Below are positions 26,967-39,764 of a DNA stretch of 64,000 nt, one piece after another (the stretch's first letter is position 1; the number at the start of each line of letters is the position of its first letter). A model generated the notes under the pieces. It was not told where the DNA came from, did no database searches, and was given only the letters and a program-made list of their open reading frames with translations. The translations under genes and the position numbers were made by a program. Source of the stretch: Liolophura sinensis (lineage: Eukaryota > Mollusca > Polyplacophora > Chitonida > Chitonidae); NCBI RefSeq assembly GCF_032854445.1, contig NC_088300.1:65386984-65450983 (forward strand), in the 5' to 3' direction.

Positions 26967-29900
26967 TCTTTATAAAGCGATCAAATATAAGAAAAACAAC
27001 GATCAGATTATGTCTGTAATGTAGTTTATAGTTCTAAACATCGCATAAATGTAGCACCAGTTTTCAAAAAAGGTAGAAATCGGGAAGAGAGCGGTGCGCT
27101 TCGGTGTTCCATGCATTCATGTATATATATTTGAAGGTAGGCCTTCTAGCTTTAATATGTTTATTGGCGAGTCAACTAAAAATAACCCTATTAACCTATG
27201 AAAACACCTGACAGGTTGTTTTCATGCGGTAATAGGGAGTGGTAATCGGGTAGCGTGTGGGGAGATATTTACATGTGATATACACCAGGTATATTGGGGT
27301 GCAGGAAGGCTAATGTAGATCCTTATAATTGGGCGCACCTGAAGTTGAGACTACTGCGGTGAAGAAACTGTGAAGTAAGGCTTAGCGGTACGGGCCAATT
27401 ATCCAGACAAAATCACACAAAGCAGTCACTTACAGTCCATCAACCCTTGAAAGACAACATTGGTCGTTTTCACTCAAGTCAACGGTCGTGCTAAGACGCC
27501 CTGGCATTGCCCCGAAAGCCTCTTAGAGGAGGCGCGTGCACGGCTCAACGGATCTATGCAAAAAAAACTTTTTCAACACAATTTGTGAAAAGGCCACCGA
27601 TGGCTTCCTTTTTTATACTTGATACTGAAGCCCCCGGGTAGGGCAGGCATCTAACAGACTGATATAAACGGTTCATGAAATAGACATGCGAATAAATCGA
27701 TGGAAATCGACTTAGTGCATATATCTGGAAACGCACGTCCGCTTTCAGTTAAGATTCTTTATGAACTGCCTAGCAGTATATGAAATTCGCTTGGCTAGTG
27801 AACACATTGTTGCTGGGTTATGAACCCAGAATATAGCCCTACATCGCGTTTAAGTTTCCAAAAGTCACATTTCACTTGCACAACTGGAAGATAAACATAA
27901 GTTAGTTTCTGGAAATGGCCGAAAAGAAGAAAAAGACAGAACAAATTTATGTTTTATAGATATATAGCAATTTATCAGGAACGAAAACAAATTTCGGTTA
28001 TAAATTATAGAATTTAAAAAGACTCTCTAAATGCATCACATATCATGCCGTATGAAGCAGAATGCACTCAAAAAGTCCATACACATTTTAGCTATTTTTC
28101 GTATATGCGAGATATCTTCACTTTTACCATTTGGTAAGTGCGTGATGCTATAATACTTACTAGTATATTCTAAACCTATATATTAGGTCTTCAATCATGG
28201 CGTAGCAATTCACGTCAGCTTCCTTTGCGGCGCCCGATTTACTGGCTGTAGGTGACAAAATAAGCTAAATGTGGTTGGCTTCCGCAACTTGCGTTTCTCC
28301 CGCACAGATGATATGCGATGACGTAAGGCTGTTTCTAAAGGAAGCTTACGTGGAAGACAATTTGGGATAAATTATGAAGACAAGAACCTTTTAAAAAGAG
28401 GATATTTTTCGTTAATTTTCATAACAGTCTTCACAGAGGACACAAAACGGTTTTGTTTAAGACCTGACACCTTTGTGCGAGAAAATCGATGGATGAACCG
28501 ATGAACTCTGAAAATGAAACTATATCATGGGTTGATTTTAATATTCTTTGTCAGATGTGTCAACAACAATGGCAGATGGAAAAGCAAAATCTGGACGGCG
28601 CTTCCTCAGTGTCAGGTTCACAAAACACGATAACAGTCTTACACGAGGCCTGATAATCTCCTGCTCAGGAAAGCAGGGGGTGGGGTGGTGAAGAAGACGG
28701 GGTGACAGTGTGTTTAGGAGAGAGGAGAGAGGAAAGCCACGGACAGATAAATTACAATCACCAATACAGTTAGCGATCAAAGAAGAAGACCGACGTATGT
28801 GCATTTGCACTTGCCTGACAATGTTCACTTATACACAATAATCTGATTTGCTTTAAGATTTACTTTCACCGTAATCCGTATATCTCTGTTCACAGCACTT
28901 GACTACCTGCTGATAGTGCAGCGAACACATACATACATGGGGGTGATAATGGCTGACAATCAGCCGGACCTGTGTGGATATTGAATTAGATGGTTGATAG
29001 ATTGACTGTCCCACCAAGACGTTGGTGACGCTGGAATGCAGCAATGCTTGGTGGCAAAGCCTAAACTCACGCTATATATCTCCACGCCATTGTCTGGCCG
29101 GCGGGATCGCCTGAGGTACAGCCCAGATGTTTAACCCAAGCAAAATGTTTGTTGTTCGGGAAATTGATAGCGAAGGTTGAACTACTAAATCTTATTTTAT
29201 TCGGACCTACCTGACGTATACTTTTATGATTTGCAAATATTTCTGTGTGCTCTGTGTGTCTGGCGTGGAATCGAGTCTGTGTCATGAGGAAGGTACGGTA
29301 TGTACACAAGGACGCGCAGCGTATTATACATACACTGTTTCGGGGGAGATGTGTGTATATATGAGCATGGATATATTTCCCGGTCCACCGACGTATGATT
29401 CACCGTTATCTTGTCATACCATAGCCACCTTTGATCCTCCCAATAAGTCCTTGATTAAATTTCAGTTGAATTATAGGCTCGTGAAGTTCATCAAACTGCA
29501 TGTTAGATACCTACGTGGAGTACACGAAGCATTTTCATATGTAAGCAAAAAAAGCTTGTGAGGACCTTTGGCTCACTTTTATCCAAGAACAGAAATACGT
29601 TGCCCGGGAACGCAAGCAGACGGGCTTCAAGAAGAACTTAAGTTAAAGAGAGTTTACGACACAACGATATAATCTTCTGTAGAGAGGTGAGCACTTTCCC
29701 CTAGCAAGATTTGAGATGGCAAACTTCAAACTCTTAACCCCAGTATTGCTTTCTCGATGAACGAATTGTAAATTATTTTTTTAACTGAGCAAATCTCAGT
29801 GACAATGGATTGTACCTACTTGATACATTCTTGAGGGCCTCATCGACGTAATAGCTTAATAAACTATCAAACGTGCATTACGCATGCGCGTAGAAATCGT

Positions 29901-30627
29901 AATGTCGCCATTGTCGACACAGGTGAAGAGCCTCTTTCATAGTATACATGTATTAATCGTTTGTTTATACCGGAGTATTTCTGTCTTCAAGTAGATACCA
30001 AACACTACTTTAACCTTTAACCCTTTAATCCTCGACGGAGAGACCACACTATACTTCTTGTGAACCAGAAGTAGTCACGTGGCCTGCTATAACGATGACT
30101 CAGTAGGTATGTTCACGTTCATAACGCCATAATAGCAATGCATGTAGCGCAGACGTATTCGCAGTTGATGCGTATATCTAAAACATACACACCGGAATGT
30201 ATTTGATTTAGCAATTAAGTAAATGTTTACACCAGCGCCGCTATAAAACCTTTTATGAGGGCTTTGCGTTAAAAAAAAACACCCATTTACTTGCTGAAAT
30301 TATCTATTTGTGAAGTGGCGAAACACGCCTAACTAAATTAGTGCGTGCTATAGCCATTATAGGAAACCGTTCCTTTGACTAACAATTCCCTTTTGAAAAT
30401 ACAGAAAAAAATGTACCGCATTCGATGAAACTAAAGTCATATAATACAATAAAAATAAAGCACAATGGGTAAAGTCGACATATATACATACATCTAAGCA
30501 AAAGTGTTTCGACTGATAGAGTGTCGTGTTATATATAAACATAAAACATATAATGTTCTTGTTATATCAGATGAAGGTCACGGTATAGTTGTGATAGCCT
30601 TAATTTCTTCACTCCTTTCTAATGTCC

Positions 30628-30647
30628 AATCAAATAAAATAAAAAAA

Positions 30648-30678
<31 letters not shown>

Positions 30679-30680
30679 AC
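30628..30680 (+). mobile_element. SINE tail remnant with AATA repeat
   Basis: CCAATCAAATAAA followed by a long AAAT/AATA run, identical to the 3' end of family A copies. The body is not recognisable upstream. Confidence 0.5.
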
Positions 30681-31203
30681 AAAAAAGGAATCCATGGCAC
30701 GTCCGCAGGTAAGTAATACAGTGTCGCGTACATGTAACAAAAAGCTAACTTTTGTTAACTAAAATGTCGCAATGTATTCACCGACTATCTTTGTATAGCC
30801 TCAGATTACAGTTGATATTCAACTGATATCGACCGCTTCCTGTTAACGATATCGGCTAGCGTGCCTACTAATGCCTACATGAGTGTCTACTCAGATGTGT
30901 TCCTCTTTTCACGTATAAGGTAACATAGGCGTCTTTTCCTGTCATATCACTGACAAAGATTTCGATTAAAACCGAAGAAAAGAAACTTTCGTACGAGTCA
31001 TCAAAGCAGTCTCAAGTCTTCATACACTCATACAAAAAAACCACTTGTTTTGAAATCTAACACAGCATTTTGTGTTGTTTTGTTTTTTTTTATTCAAGGC
31101 AGAAATGTGTTATCGCAACACAAACACGTGTTATATAAATGTGAAGTACACACACGTTTGTGTTTCGAATATATCAGAAAACTTTTCTTGGAAAGAACAC
31201 AAG

Positions 31204-31240
31204 TCCTGTTGACAAGTGTATACACCACATGTCAACAGGA
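31204..31240. repeat. inverted repeat, 15-bp arms, 7-base loop
   Basis: Left arm 31204-31218 (TCCTGTTGACAAGTG) and right arm 31226-31240 (CACATGTCAACAGGA) pair at 14 of 15 positions. It could form a stable hairpin or serve as a palindromic protein site; each arm holds a TGTTGAC forkhead-like core. Confidence 0.8.
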
Positions 31241-33739
31241 GGTGCAATTTTTATCTGCAGTAAATAGCTTTATTTTTAAGTCTGTCAATCAGTCATACAG
31301 TCAGTCAGATTTATGACATCCTATCTGATGTCTAACATGGGCCTTTCACTTAACGAGAGACTTGACTGCAATGCGAATTAGCCGTTTTGGGATATTGTTA
31401 TAGACCTACCTGTTGCAAAGTTGTGCTTGCATACAGATTGAAAAAGGACGAATATGTAGACCTCTACTTACAGCCCTCGGTTCAGAGTTCGCATAGGTAA
31501 CGTACATCTCCTTCAACCATCAGCCACATACGTTAAATTACCCACTCTTACCTGTGCAGGTGGCGTTGATAGATACTTACAGGTCAATCTCAAAGATCAA
31601 AGTCACACCGCTGTCAAACTTGTCCATGTTCTCACCTTTAGTACTTTGAAATGACCTTAAATGTGACCTTTTTTTGCCATCGGTTCTTACCTGCTACTAT
31701 AACAGAATGCTGATTTCTGATATGTGATTGACGGTGTGTAGACGTTACAAAAAATAATATACTCACTAATAAATTTTTATACCAATACACAAATTCGTGA
31801 TAAGTTTTGTTTTGTAAAAAAAAAACAGAATATATTACCGGTACACCCATAAATGTTAAGCCAAATTGTTGTAATGATGAGTTTTAAGTAAACAAGGTAT
31901 GATCATTGGATTATTTCAAGCATTTAAACGAACGGCAATAGGTTTTATCTAATTCATGGCGTAAACTCACTTTTTCGCATGTCACAAATAGCAACATATG
32001 CATAGTGGCTAAATTCCGTTGATCCACATTTAATAAATACATGTTTTCTTTCAATAAACCTACCAAATTACAAAAGCGGTATTCAACAATTTTATTTTAA
32101 AAAACCCATCTAAATGACATGTTTTTAGTGAATGTACAGATTGGAAATCTGTAAAATAAAAAATCAAAGGTGTGCAAAGATACAATCCTCAAAATGGACA
32201 GGGGGTGGCAATTTCTGCTGTCTATCAATTAACATTGTGCCTGACAAAATGGAGAACGGTGCACATTCTATAGGAGCAGGGTGCAGCACCCTTCTAAAAA
32301 AAGCCTAGCCAGGGGTTTGATTTCCCGTGGCATGTCGATCTGATTTGCCACACCGTGCCGTAAAGCGACAACTTTATATCACAAAGGGGCGTTACTGAGT
32401 TGTCGTAACATCGTAAGTCAAGGGAGGCTACCATACGTGAAATATCAACATTTCCAAACACCTCCAGTATGTTTGCCAGCACAATTACACAACAACAGGT
32501 GTATAAATGTAACCCCCCTCAGACACGACGAAAAGCGGATGCGGGAAGCGCAATTAAGCCGAAGTGCAGTTACAACGCAGGCAATGCACACTATCGAAAT
32601 CAGGCATACATCAACGTTCATCCCCGTGAGTTGTCAAACTAGGAAGGTGTAAGTTTACAGTTTACAGTTTACATCAGTCCAGACCTATAAACTGAGAATA
32701 ATATGCAACGTAACACACATGTACTCTTCAGACGTCAGACACATCTAACCCAGAAATATAAACTGAGCATTACCAGGCAACACAGCACAAAGACACACAG
32801 CAGTAATAACACGATCAAATGCATTATTCATTGGTAAAAAAAAAATAGTAGATTGAAAGAAGAAAATAGTCAGCAACTCCAGACAAGCTCTAAGTATCAG
32901 CATGCACAATTAACTTTAAACATCATACGAGTACAAATATAGGCTTTAAAACCAAGAATCGTTATTCCAGCTAGATACTAATGAATCGGTAAGATAAACA
33001 CAGGGGTCTCATGCAATGTATGTTTGTGGGTCAAAGTAATGAAAAATCACCATGCACAAACTTTGGAAGTGGTTCTCATTTGCGGTAGGAAATGAAACAA
33101 TACGTGTAAAATGATCAAAGCGCCGGAGCCCTATTGACTCCTTCTAGCACAGGTTATAGCTAAGTCTCCTTCGTTGGGTTGCTAGCTCTGATAGCTCGTA
33201 CACAATAGCTTATATATGGGCACCGTATTTGGATATATAGTTCCCATTGTATTGCTACGTAACCGCAAAATAATTCCATACTATACGCTAAATGTTATGC
33301 GTTTATGCTCGTAATTTCCCCTGGTAGGCATATAAATTCCATACTTCACAGGATGTATAAACAAACACGGCTTCACATGTAGTAATACCATACATGTAGA
33401 AGGGTATTTGCATACACTTTAAGCGATAATATTCCGTCTACTTCAGTGAGTGAACAGTGCAATAGTCATTTCGAATTGTCTTGATTATTTTGTACAGTTT
33501 ATAGATTATAGTCCTCACGTAGTCTGCACTTTGTTTGCTTACGTTTGACTGTTCTGGAGTGCTTTTGTTTATTAACGTCAGCCTGGAAGGATATGTTTAA
33601 AGTTCTAGCTCCAGGGCAAGGTCGATGTTAATACTGATCTCAAATCTGCTAGAGAGCTTCGTAAGTTACAGGTTAAGGACGTCAATGGTTTCTACTTGAA
33701 GGCAAATACATCAAAACTTTCCAGCTATTAGGGAACTGG

Positions 33740-36250
33740 AGAGCTTTCACGCTTCATCGTTAAGCCACTGTCCGCCAATGGATTTCCTTCCGTTTTAACT
33801 CCAAACATATGGACGCGTGTTCAACGGGCGCTCATTCCGCCAATTTGTAACAATCACGGGAGAATAACGCGCTATTGGAGAACGTTTAAAGTGGTTTGTC
33901 TGCGCTCCAGGACGCCGGCTAAATCACACGAAAACCAGAATTTACGGAGCTATTTCCTCCTAGCCACGACCTTATTGTTTAATAGGTTTCCATGGTAACT
34001 GAAAGAACACGGTCAATAACCCGAGCCGCGATTAACTAACGTTTCGCCTCGCGTGAAAATGAAAGCCGTCACTTAAAAGGGGTTTTATGAAAAGAAACTG
34101 TTCAAGAATTAAGGATCCTGATGTTTTTTGACGACACGGCCTCTCGGTTATATTATTTTTTTTACCTGAGTATGGCGTGCATCTCTCCCCTGGGAAATGC
34201 GTTTAACTCCATCGGCAGCCCCACTCAAGGCGCTTTACGAGTGGAGAGCGTGTCGAATTAGTCCATAATCCAGCCACTCTTCCCATTAAGCGATGCGTTT
34301 CCACAGCGGGCTTATTAGGGCCTTATGACTTGTCGTTATCAATATCACGGGGCCAATAAAAGATGAACCAATATTTAACTGCAACGCGAATACAGCAAAT
34401 CAATTGATTCTCTGAGACGTGTTTGCCGTGAGTACGAACCCGTGTGAATTAACATGTCTAGAGCGATTGAGACAAGCGCAGTTGAACGTTTCATCCTGTG
34501 CACTCCATGATGGATTGGTTCCATTATAGAGGGCGACATCGGGCAAGTCGTGTGAATTAGTATTTACCTACAATACCACTGGGAGACTGAAGGATCAGTG
34601 AAGGTAATTCTGCATAAACTGCATTGGAAACTCCACAAATACTGATGTCCTCTCAAAGTATACATCGTTTGAAAAGCTTGCAAGCAAAGAGAGTACAAAT
34701 TATACTGACACACACAAATATATAACACGTTTGGCAGTTTCTGTTACCTGGGTACATCACCACAAATAAACTTAATCGGTTTTACGTTGCGTTTGTTTTC
34801 CAGTATGTTAGGGGTTCTGGATATTTCTCAGATTCCGTTGCTTAATTAAGTCAATGTTCAAGAAATAATGATCAGTCTTTATAGACACACATACATTTCA
34901 TGTGAACGTATATTAAAAAAAAAACAACCTATTATGATAATAAAGGTACTTTAGACAAAGCTGGACCGTTGTGCGAGGAAAATGCATGACTATATGCCTT
35001 AAATGTCTCAAGGTCATAACATAACACTGGCTGAGCGCTGCTGTTGTTGTGCTTTATATACTAATATGTATATGTGTAATAAACAGACATTTTTACAATA
35101 TTCACCTATTACACATTTTTGACGTTATGACGTTATTGGCTTTGGCAATGTTGGTCTTTGTGACATTATTGGTCTTGAGGACATTATTCACAATTAGCCA
35201 TTCTGACATTATTTGCCTCCACGAGCGCGTAATTGATATAACAGATGGGATGATCCTGGGGCTAGATGGCTTCAAATTAGATGTTTTTCACAAACAATTC
35301 CAGCCTGGAATGGTAAACGTAAGCTAATGATGCCATTCCAGCGTCGTTTAGAGAGCTAACCAATAACCGGAATTCGCCCAGACTGAGAGTCACGGGTGAC
35401 GGACCCAGACGAACTGGCAAAGCGATGGAAGTTCACCGCTGATAACCGCAGGGAGAATGGATTCCACATCGTCATGCTTTGTGTCTTTATGTTCCAAAAA
35501 TGTAGGCTACCATCATGATACACCGAACGTCATTTTATGAGATTTTTCTTTACAATTTTCAACCCGGTTCTCTCTGCATATATTCAATTTTGATCGTTAG
35601 ATTTATATATGTATTTATTTAAATATATTTTTATTTTCATATTTTCCGCACCTTAAATGAATATCAAAATGAACACGATTTCTCCAACCAAGAGAATCAG
35701 TAGAACTTTGCATTTGCATTTGCATTTGATTTTATAATCAAAATTAAAATTTCCTTCCGGCAATAAATAAATATTCATAATGCCCTGGGAAAAATAATAA
35801 AAAATCTGGTGTTAAAATGGAATTGGATGTAAAATTTGACAGCACCAGTCAAGCGCTGCTCCCAGCGTTCACTCAACCAAAGGCAACAGATGTGAGAGGA
35901 AATGGCGGTAACGCGCGAGTACAGCCCATATACTTGTCATGGACAAAAAACAGCTTCTAATAGCTCCTCGCGCACAAAGACTCCGTGGCGCGCCTTTCGT
36001 GATCCCGTGAATCGTAATCGTTTCAGTCCAAATGATATAGAAATGTATTTGTTTTGTTGAATTTCATCTCGCGTGGCTTTTATTCTAGGTGGTCCAGGAG
36101 TGATGTGTCGAGGTTATGGCACATTGAACAATCGACACTGTGATATTGTGTATAGGCGCTGAGCAGATCGCGGCCTTATGCACGTTTTCTATTGCCCCGC
36201 TCCCTGTTGAATTGTGCGCTTTAAAAGAGTTTGATAGAGATTTAAATATT
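33740..36250. promoter_or_regulatory. candidate regulatory block with tandem octamer motifs
   Basis: Two GC-richer, complex stretches (about 33740-34580 and 35330-36250) around a more AT-rich middle, 11-13 kb upstream of nkx2.2. Seen: CCAATAAA and TTATTAGGG strings near 34310-34360, and a run of three TTTGCA repeats at 35707-35728 that creates overlapping ATTTGCAT octamers (the POU-factor site). No coherent coding frame. Confidence 0.22.
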
Positions 36251-37698
36251 AGCCAAATGATTCCTCCTGATAGAGTAAATGTGTAAGGTCTCTAGCGATT
36301 GTAGCGCCACTTGGCCCTGAAGTGTTACGGCTAAACACCCTTTGATATTCGGGGAATTTATATAGTATGATCTGTTTTCTTCTCGATATGGAACACGTGG
36401 CATCATACAGCACGTTTCATCCACCGCACGTGCCGCCTCACGATATATGATGTACCGACACTAACGAAAATAACAGACAAGGTATTGTAGCATGTTGTTC
36501 GCCATAATCTCGATACGGTGCTTTGCATGGGGATTTAGGCAACTCTAACTGCTGTGTGAAAGAATTGTTTCCTTTCTTCACAGCTGCAAATGTCAAACAT
36601 CTCAATGAAAATAATACAACGACCACATTTTTACTATGCTAATACCTTTGACGTCAAATACAGCCTACAGTTCTATAACACAATGGAATAAAAGCGGATT
36701 CACAGATGTCATCTAAAGTAATAATTTGGCCAATTTTTCAAATTTACAAATCCTTTTGTCACAGAATTACTTTTCCTGCGATAAAGAATAAGTATGTATG
36801 CTTTGGGTCTTAAAAAGAATAAGAGTGCGATATATAAGAGAGCATACAATCATTAAATCATTAAAATATATCGCTCGTGAGCCAATTCACCTGATTCACC
36901 TTTTTCTGATGCGCAAAACCTTTCCCTCAGTTAAATTCCACAACTTCTGTAACATCAACATAATAAGCATCATCATCTCGTCAACAAGAATATTGTGTGA
37001 ATCAAACTTTGTTACTTACAGTCGGAAGACGATTCGGAAAGCTTTATGATGAAATACATGCAAAAGAATTGTTCATGCAACATATTCGTACTTGGAGAAG
37101 TATACGTGAACTCCAGATTTTCAATTTTCTATTGAGACCAATAATATCGTTAGCCCACATAGGTTGTCTCCCTTCTCCTTCAGATCATTCTCCAGGCACA
37201 ATAAAAGGAAAATATTTTACTTTTTATCAAAGTACGAATGCAGAAATCAACTATAAAGTCACAATGTATAGATAGAAAACAGAGACTTGCACTAAATGGG
37301 AATGTTTAGGGTAAACTTTTTACCAGACCAATATAATTCACCAATATTATGGCATTCAGGTTCATGCGCGGAGAACACTATGCAAATCTTTACGGAAGCT
37401 ACTGCACCTCGCCAGGTGCATGACAATACTCCCCACTTAAAGCTGCATCTAAGCTACCGGGAACTGGACTTCTCAGTGGTTATAGGTTAGGATATAGTTA
37501 AAGACGTACATCATACTGACTAAAACCAGAGCAGCGACGACAGTGTGATAGCTGGTCACACTCAACTGGTAAATTACGGCCTCCTGTAAATTTAAATCAG
37601 TTAACTCTTTATGCAAAAGTAACATACAACAGGAGACTGCGAGAGGCCAAAAGCTGGCTTGACTAAGCCACATCCACTATAAAGTGCAGTGAAACTGA

Positions 37699-37724
37699 GC
37701 AAAATATTTTGCAAAATATTTTGC
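37699..37724. repeat. perfect 26-bp palindrome
   Basis: Built from two copies of GCAAAATATTTT plus a closing GC; the entire 26 bases equal their own reverse complement. It is both a tandem and an inverted repeat. Confidence 0.9.
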
Positions 37725-38117
37725 ACTACAAAACACTTGCCCAGTACCATAAGATATGTGTGAATAATGCTTTTCTCAAGCTCACGATATTTCTGGCAGT
37801 TCATCTTTAAGACTAAATCCCATAAAGAGATCATTTGGGCTTTTGGAGATCGATTTTAATTGTTGTGACATCCAGCCAAATCTATCGTACATAAAACATT
37901 GGAAGATGTTTGTAGCTATATATTATCAAGGCAGGGTTAGATCGACAAAGGGTCAGGGGACGAGACAAAACAGCTTGTCATGAGTTCTTTTACTTACCTC
38001 GTGCATGAAATAACAACAGTTTTGCATCATGGGGATAATTATGTCTTTCTTTTTCACTGTGTGACTCGCTCCTCGTCCTATTTATCGATATTTAGTGTTG
38101 GAAGAAATAAAGGAATG

Positions 38118-38393
38118 TCACCGGCGCACTTGTTCTGTGTGAGCAGTATGGAGCCGAGATGAACCTCTGCAGCGATCTTGCATCAAAGGGCAAAAAGAAG
38201 CCTCTATCAGTGGCGCTTGGTACTTAGTCTTGTCACCGTCAAGTGCTGTGACATTCGACCTAAGCCAAGTATACAATATATCATCTCTCCTATCGAAGAG
38301 GACCATGGCGATATTATTGACATCATTCACATTGGCAAGTCTAAGGTATAATCCTGCCGAAAAAGCCCACTGTCCCTCACGTTCCAGGTGGAT
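38118..38393 (-). other. unrecognised open frame, weak exon candidate
   Basis: About 91 open codons on the minus strand in a GC-richer patch. The translation is compositionally protein-like (mixed charged and aliphatic residues, four Cys/Trp-bearing segments, one N-x-T site in SNVT) but resembles no family I know. There is no convincing splice acceptor upstream. A shorter plus-strand frame of 39 codons overlaps it and looks equally plausible, which argues for caution. Confidence 0.15.
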
Positions 38394-39640
38394 TTAATTC
38401 CAGGTGAAGCCACACACAGTGAAGCGTTAGTTAAGGACTTTTTCTGGACTATAATCCAAATTCATGGCATTAAACAGTTTTGAGTGAGATCTAAGAAATA
38501 CAACTATACAAATTTACAATTATAACACGGGATAAGAAAACAAAATTAATACCTTTCTTCATCACATTTGAGTTTGGACCAGCCTTTTAAACAATAAACA
38601 TCCCAGTAATGTAGTTTCAGAGTAGAACTTAATGTATGTATAAATACATTCAACCAAATTTCAATTAAACATTTCCCTGTTATCATTTGTCTTTCCTCAA
38701 GAATACTACCTACCTGCATGAGTTTTGTATTATAGAGGATAAATGTGCATGCACGTGCGTGAAAGGTTCTCGCTCGAGTATTAGATTGCAGGGGGTCATC
38801 AGCAAATGATTTTGTTTATCATCGGTTAGAATACTGTGCATTACAACAAAATTTGGGACTGTTCCGTTCAATCAATCATATAATCTATTTATTATTTTTC
38901 GTCACCAGTTTCAAAACGCGTTAGAAATCGAGATGTTTTATCTTAGATTTGCTTGTCTGAAACGGCCGATGAATATATGGTGCAACTTTGATTGAAATGT
39001 AGGCCTACACTGCACAGAGCTTAACTGTCTTTTTTTTTCTTAACATTGTGTAAATAACGTTTGTGTAGAAAAAGCTATGTTTTGACTGATGTTGTAATTC
39101 TAATGGTGTAAATGTAATTCAAGAAAAGTTATCACCAATTCCCACGGTTATACTCTTTACAACACACAAATATACAAACAACAACCAAGGAAATAACAAC
39201 AACCAGTGAGAGTAAAGTGTTCATTTGTATGGGAAAATCGGACAGGGATTCCCCTCAGTATTAAGCCACGTTATCTGGCGTAGGGGATCAGACAAAAGTT
39301 ATAGACGAAACAGTAACGTACACATTATACCAATGATTGGCTTCCTGGTGCTCGATTTAACCTGCTCCGAGACGCATGTCTGGTTTTACAGGTAAAGCGT
39401 TGACAAAGAAAAAAGAATAGTTACATAACTATCAAGCGCGGAAACTGCTAAAGAGTAATAATCACCAGCGCCGATCTTTCTCATTCACTAAACGGTGTAC
39501 TGATAATCAGCTAGCAATCCATACATAGCAAAAAGCTGTCGAAGATATATATCCACCGTCACTAGATATATTGAGGGGTCCTGTCTCTGGTGTGGAATAG
39601 CAATAGCACAGCAATTGTTAGATTCTGTGTGTTATGTGTG

Positions 39641-39764
39641 TTATGCGTGGGAAGGTCTGTCGACAACCTGCGGATGGCTGTGGTTCCCCCCGGGCTCTGC
39701 TCGGTTACCTCCCGCCATAATGCTGGCCGTCTTCGTAAAGGTGAAATATTTAGGAGTTCTTGCG
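39641..39764 (+). mobile_element. SINE family A, 5'- and 3'-truncated
   Basis: Matches the body (GCGTGGGAAGGTCTGTC, ACAACCTGCGGATGG, CCCCGGGCTCTGC) and part of the tail (CCATAATGCTGGCCGTCTTC). It ends in a mutated TTTAGGAGT and lacks the AATA end. Confidence 0.8.
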
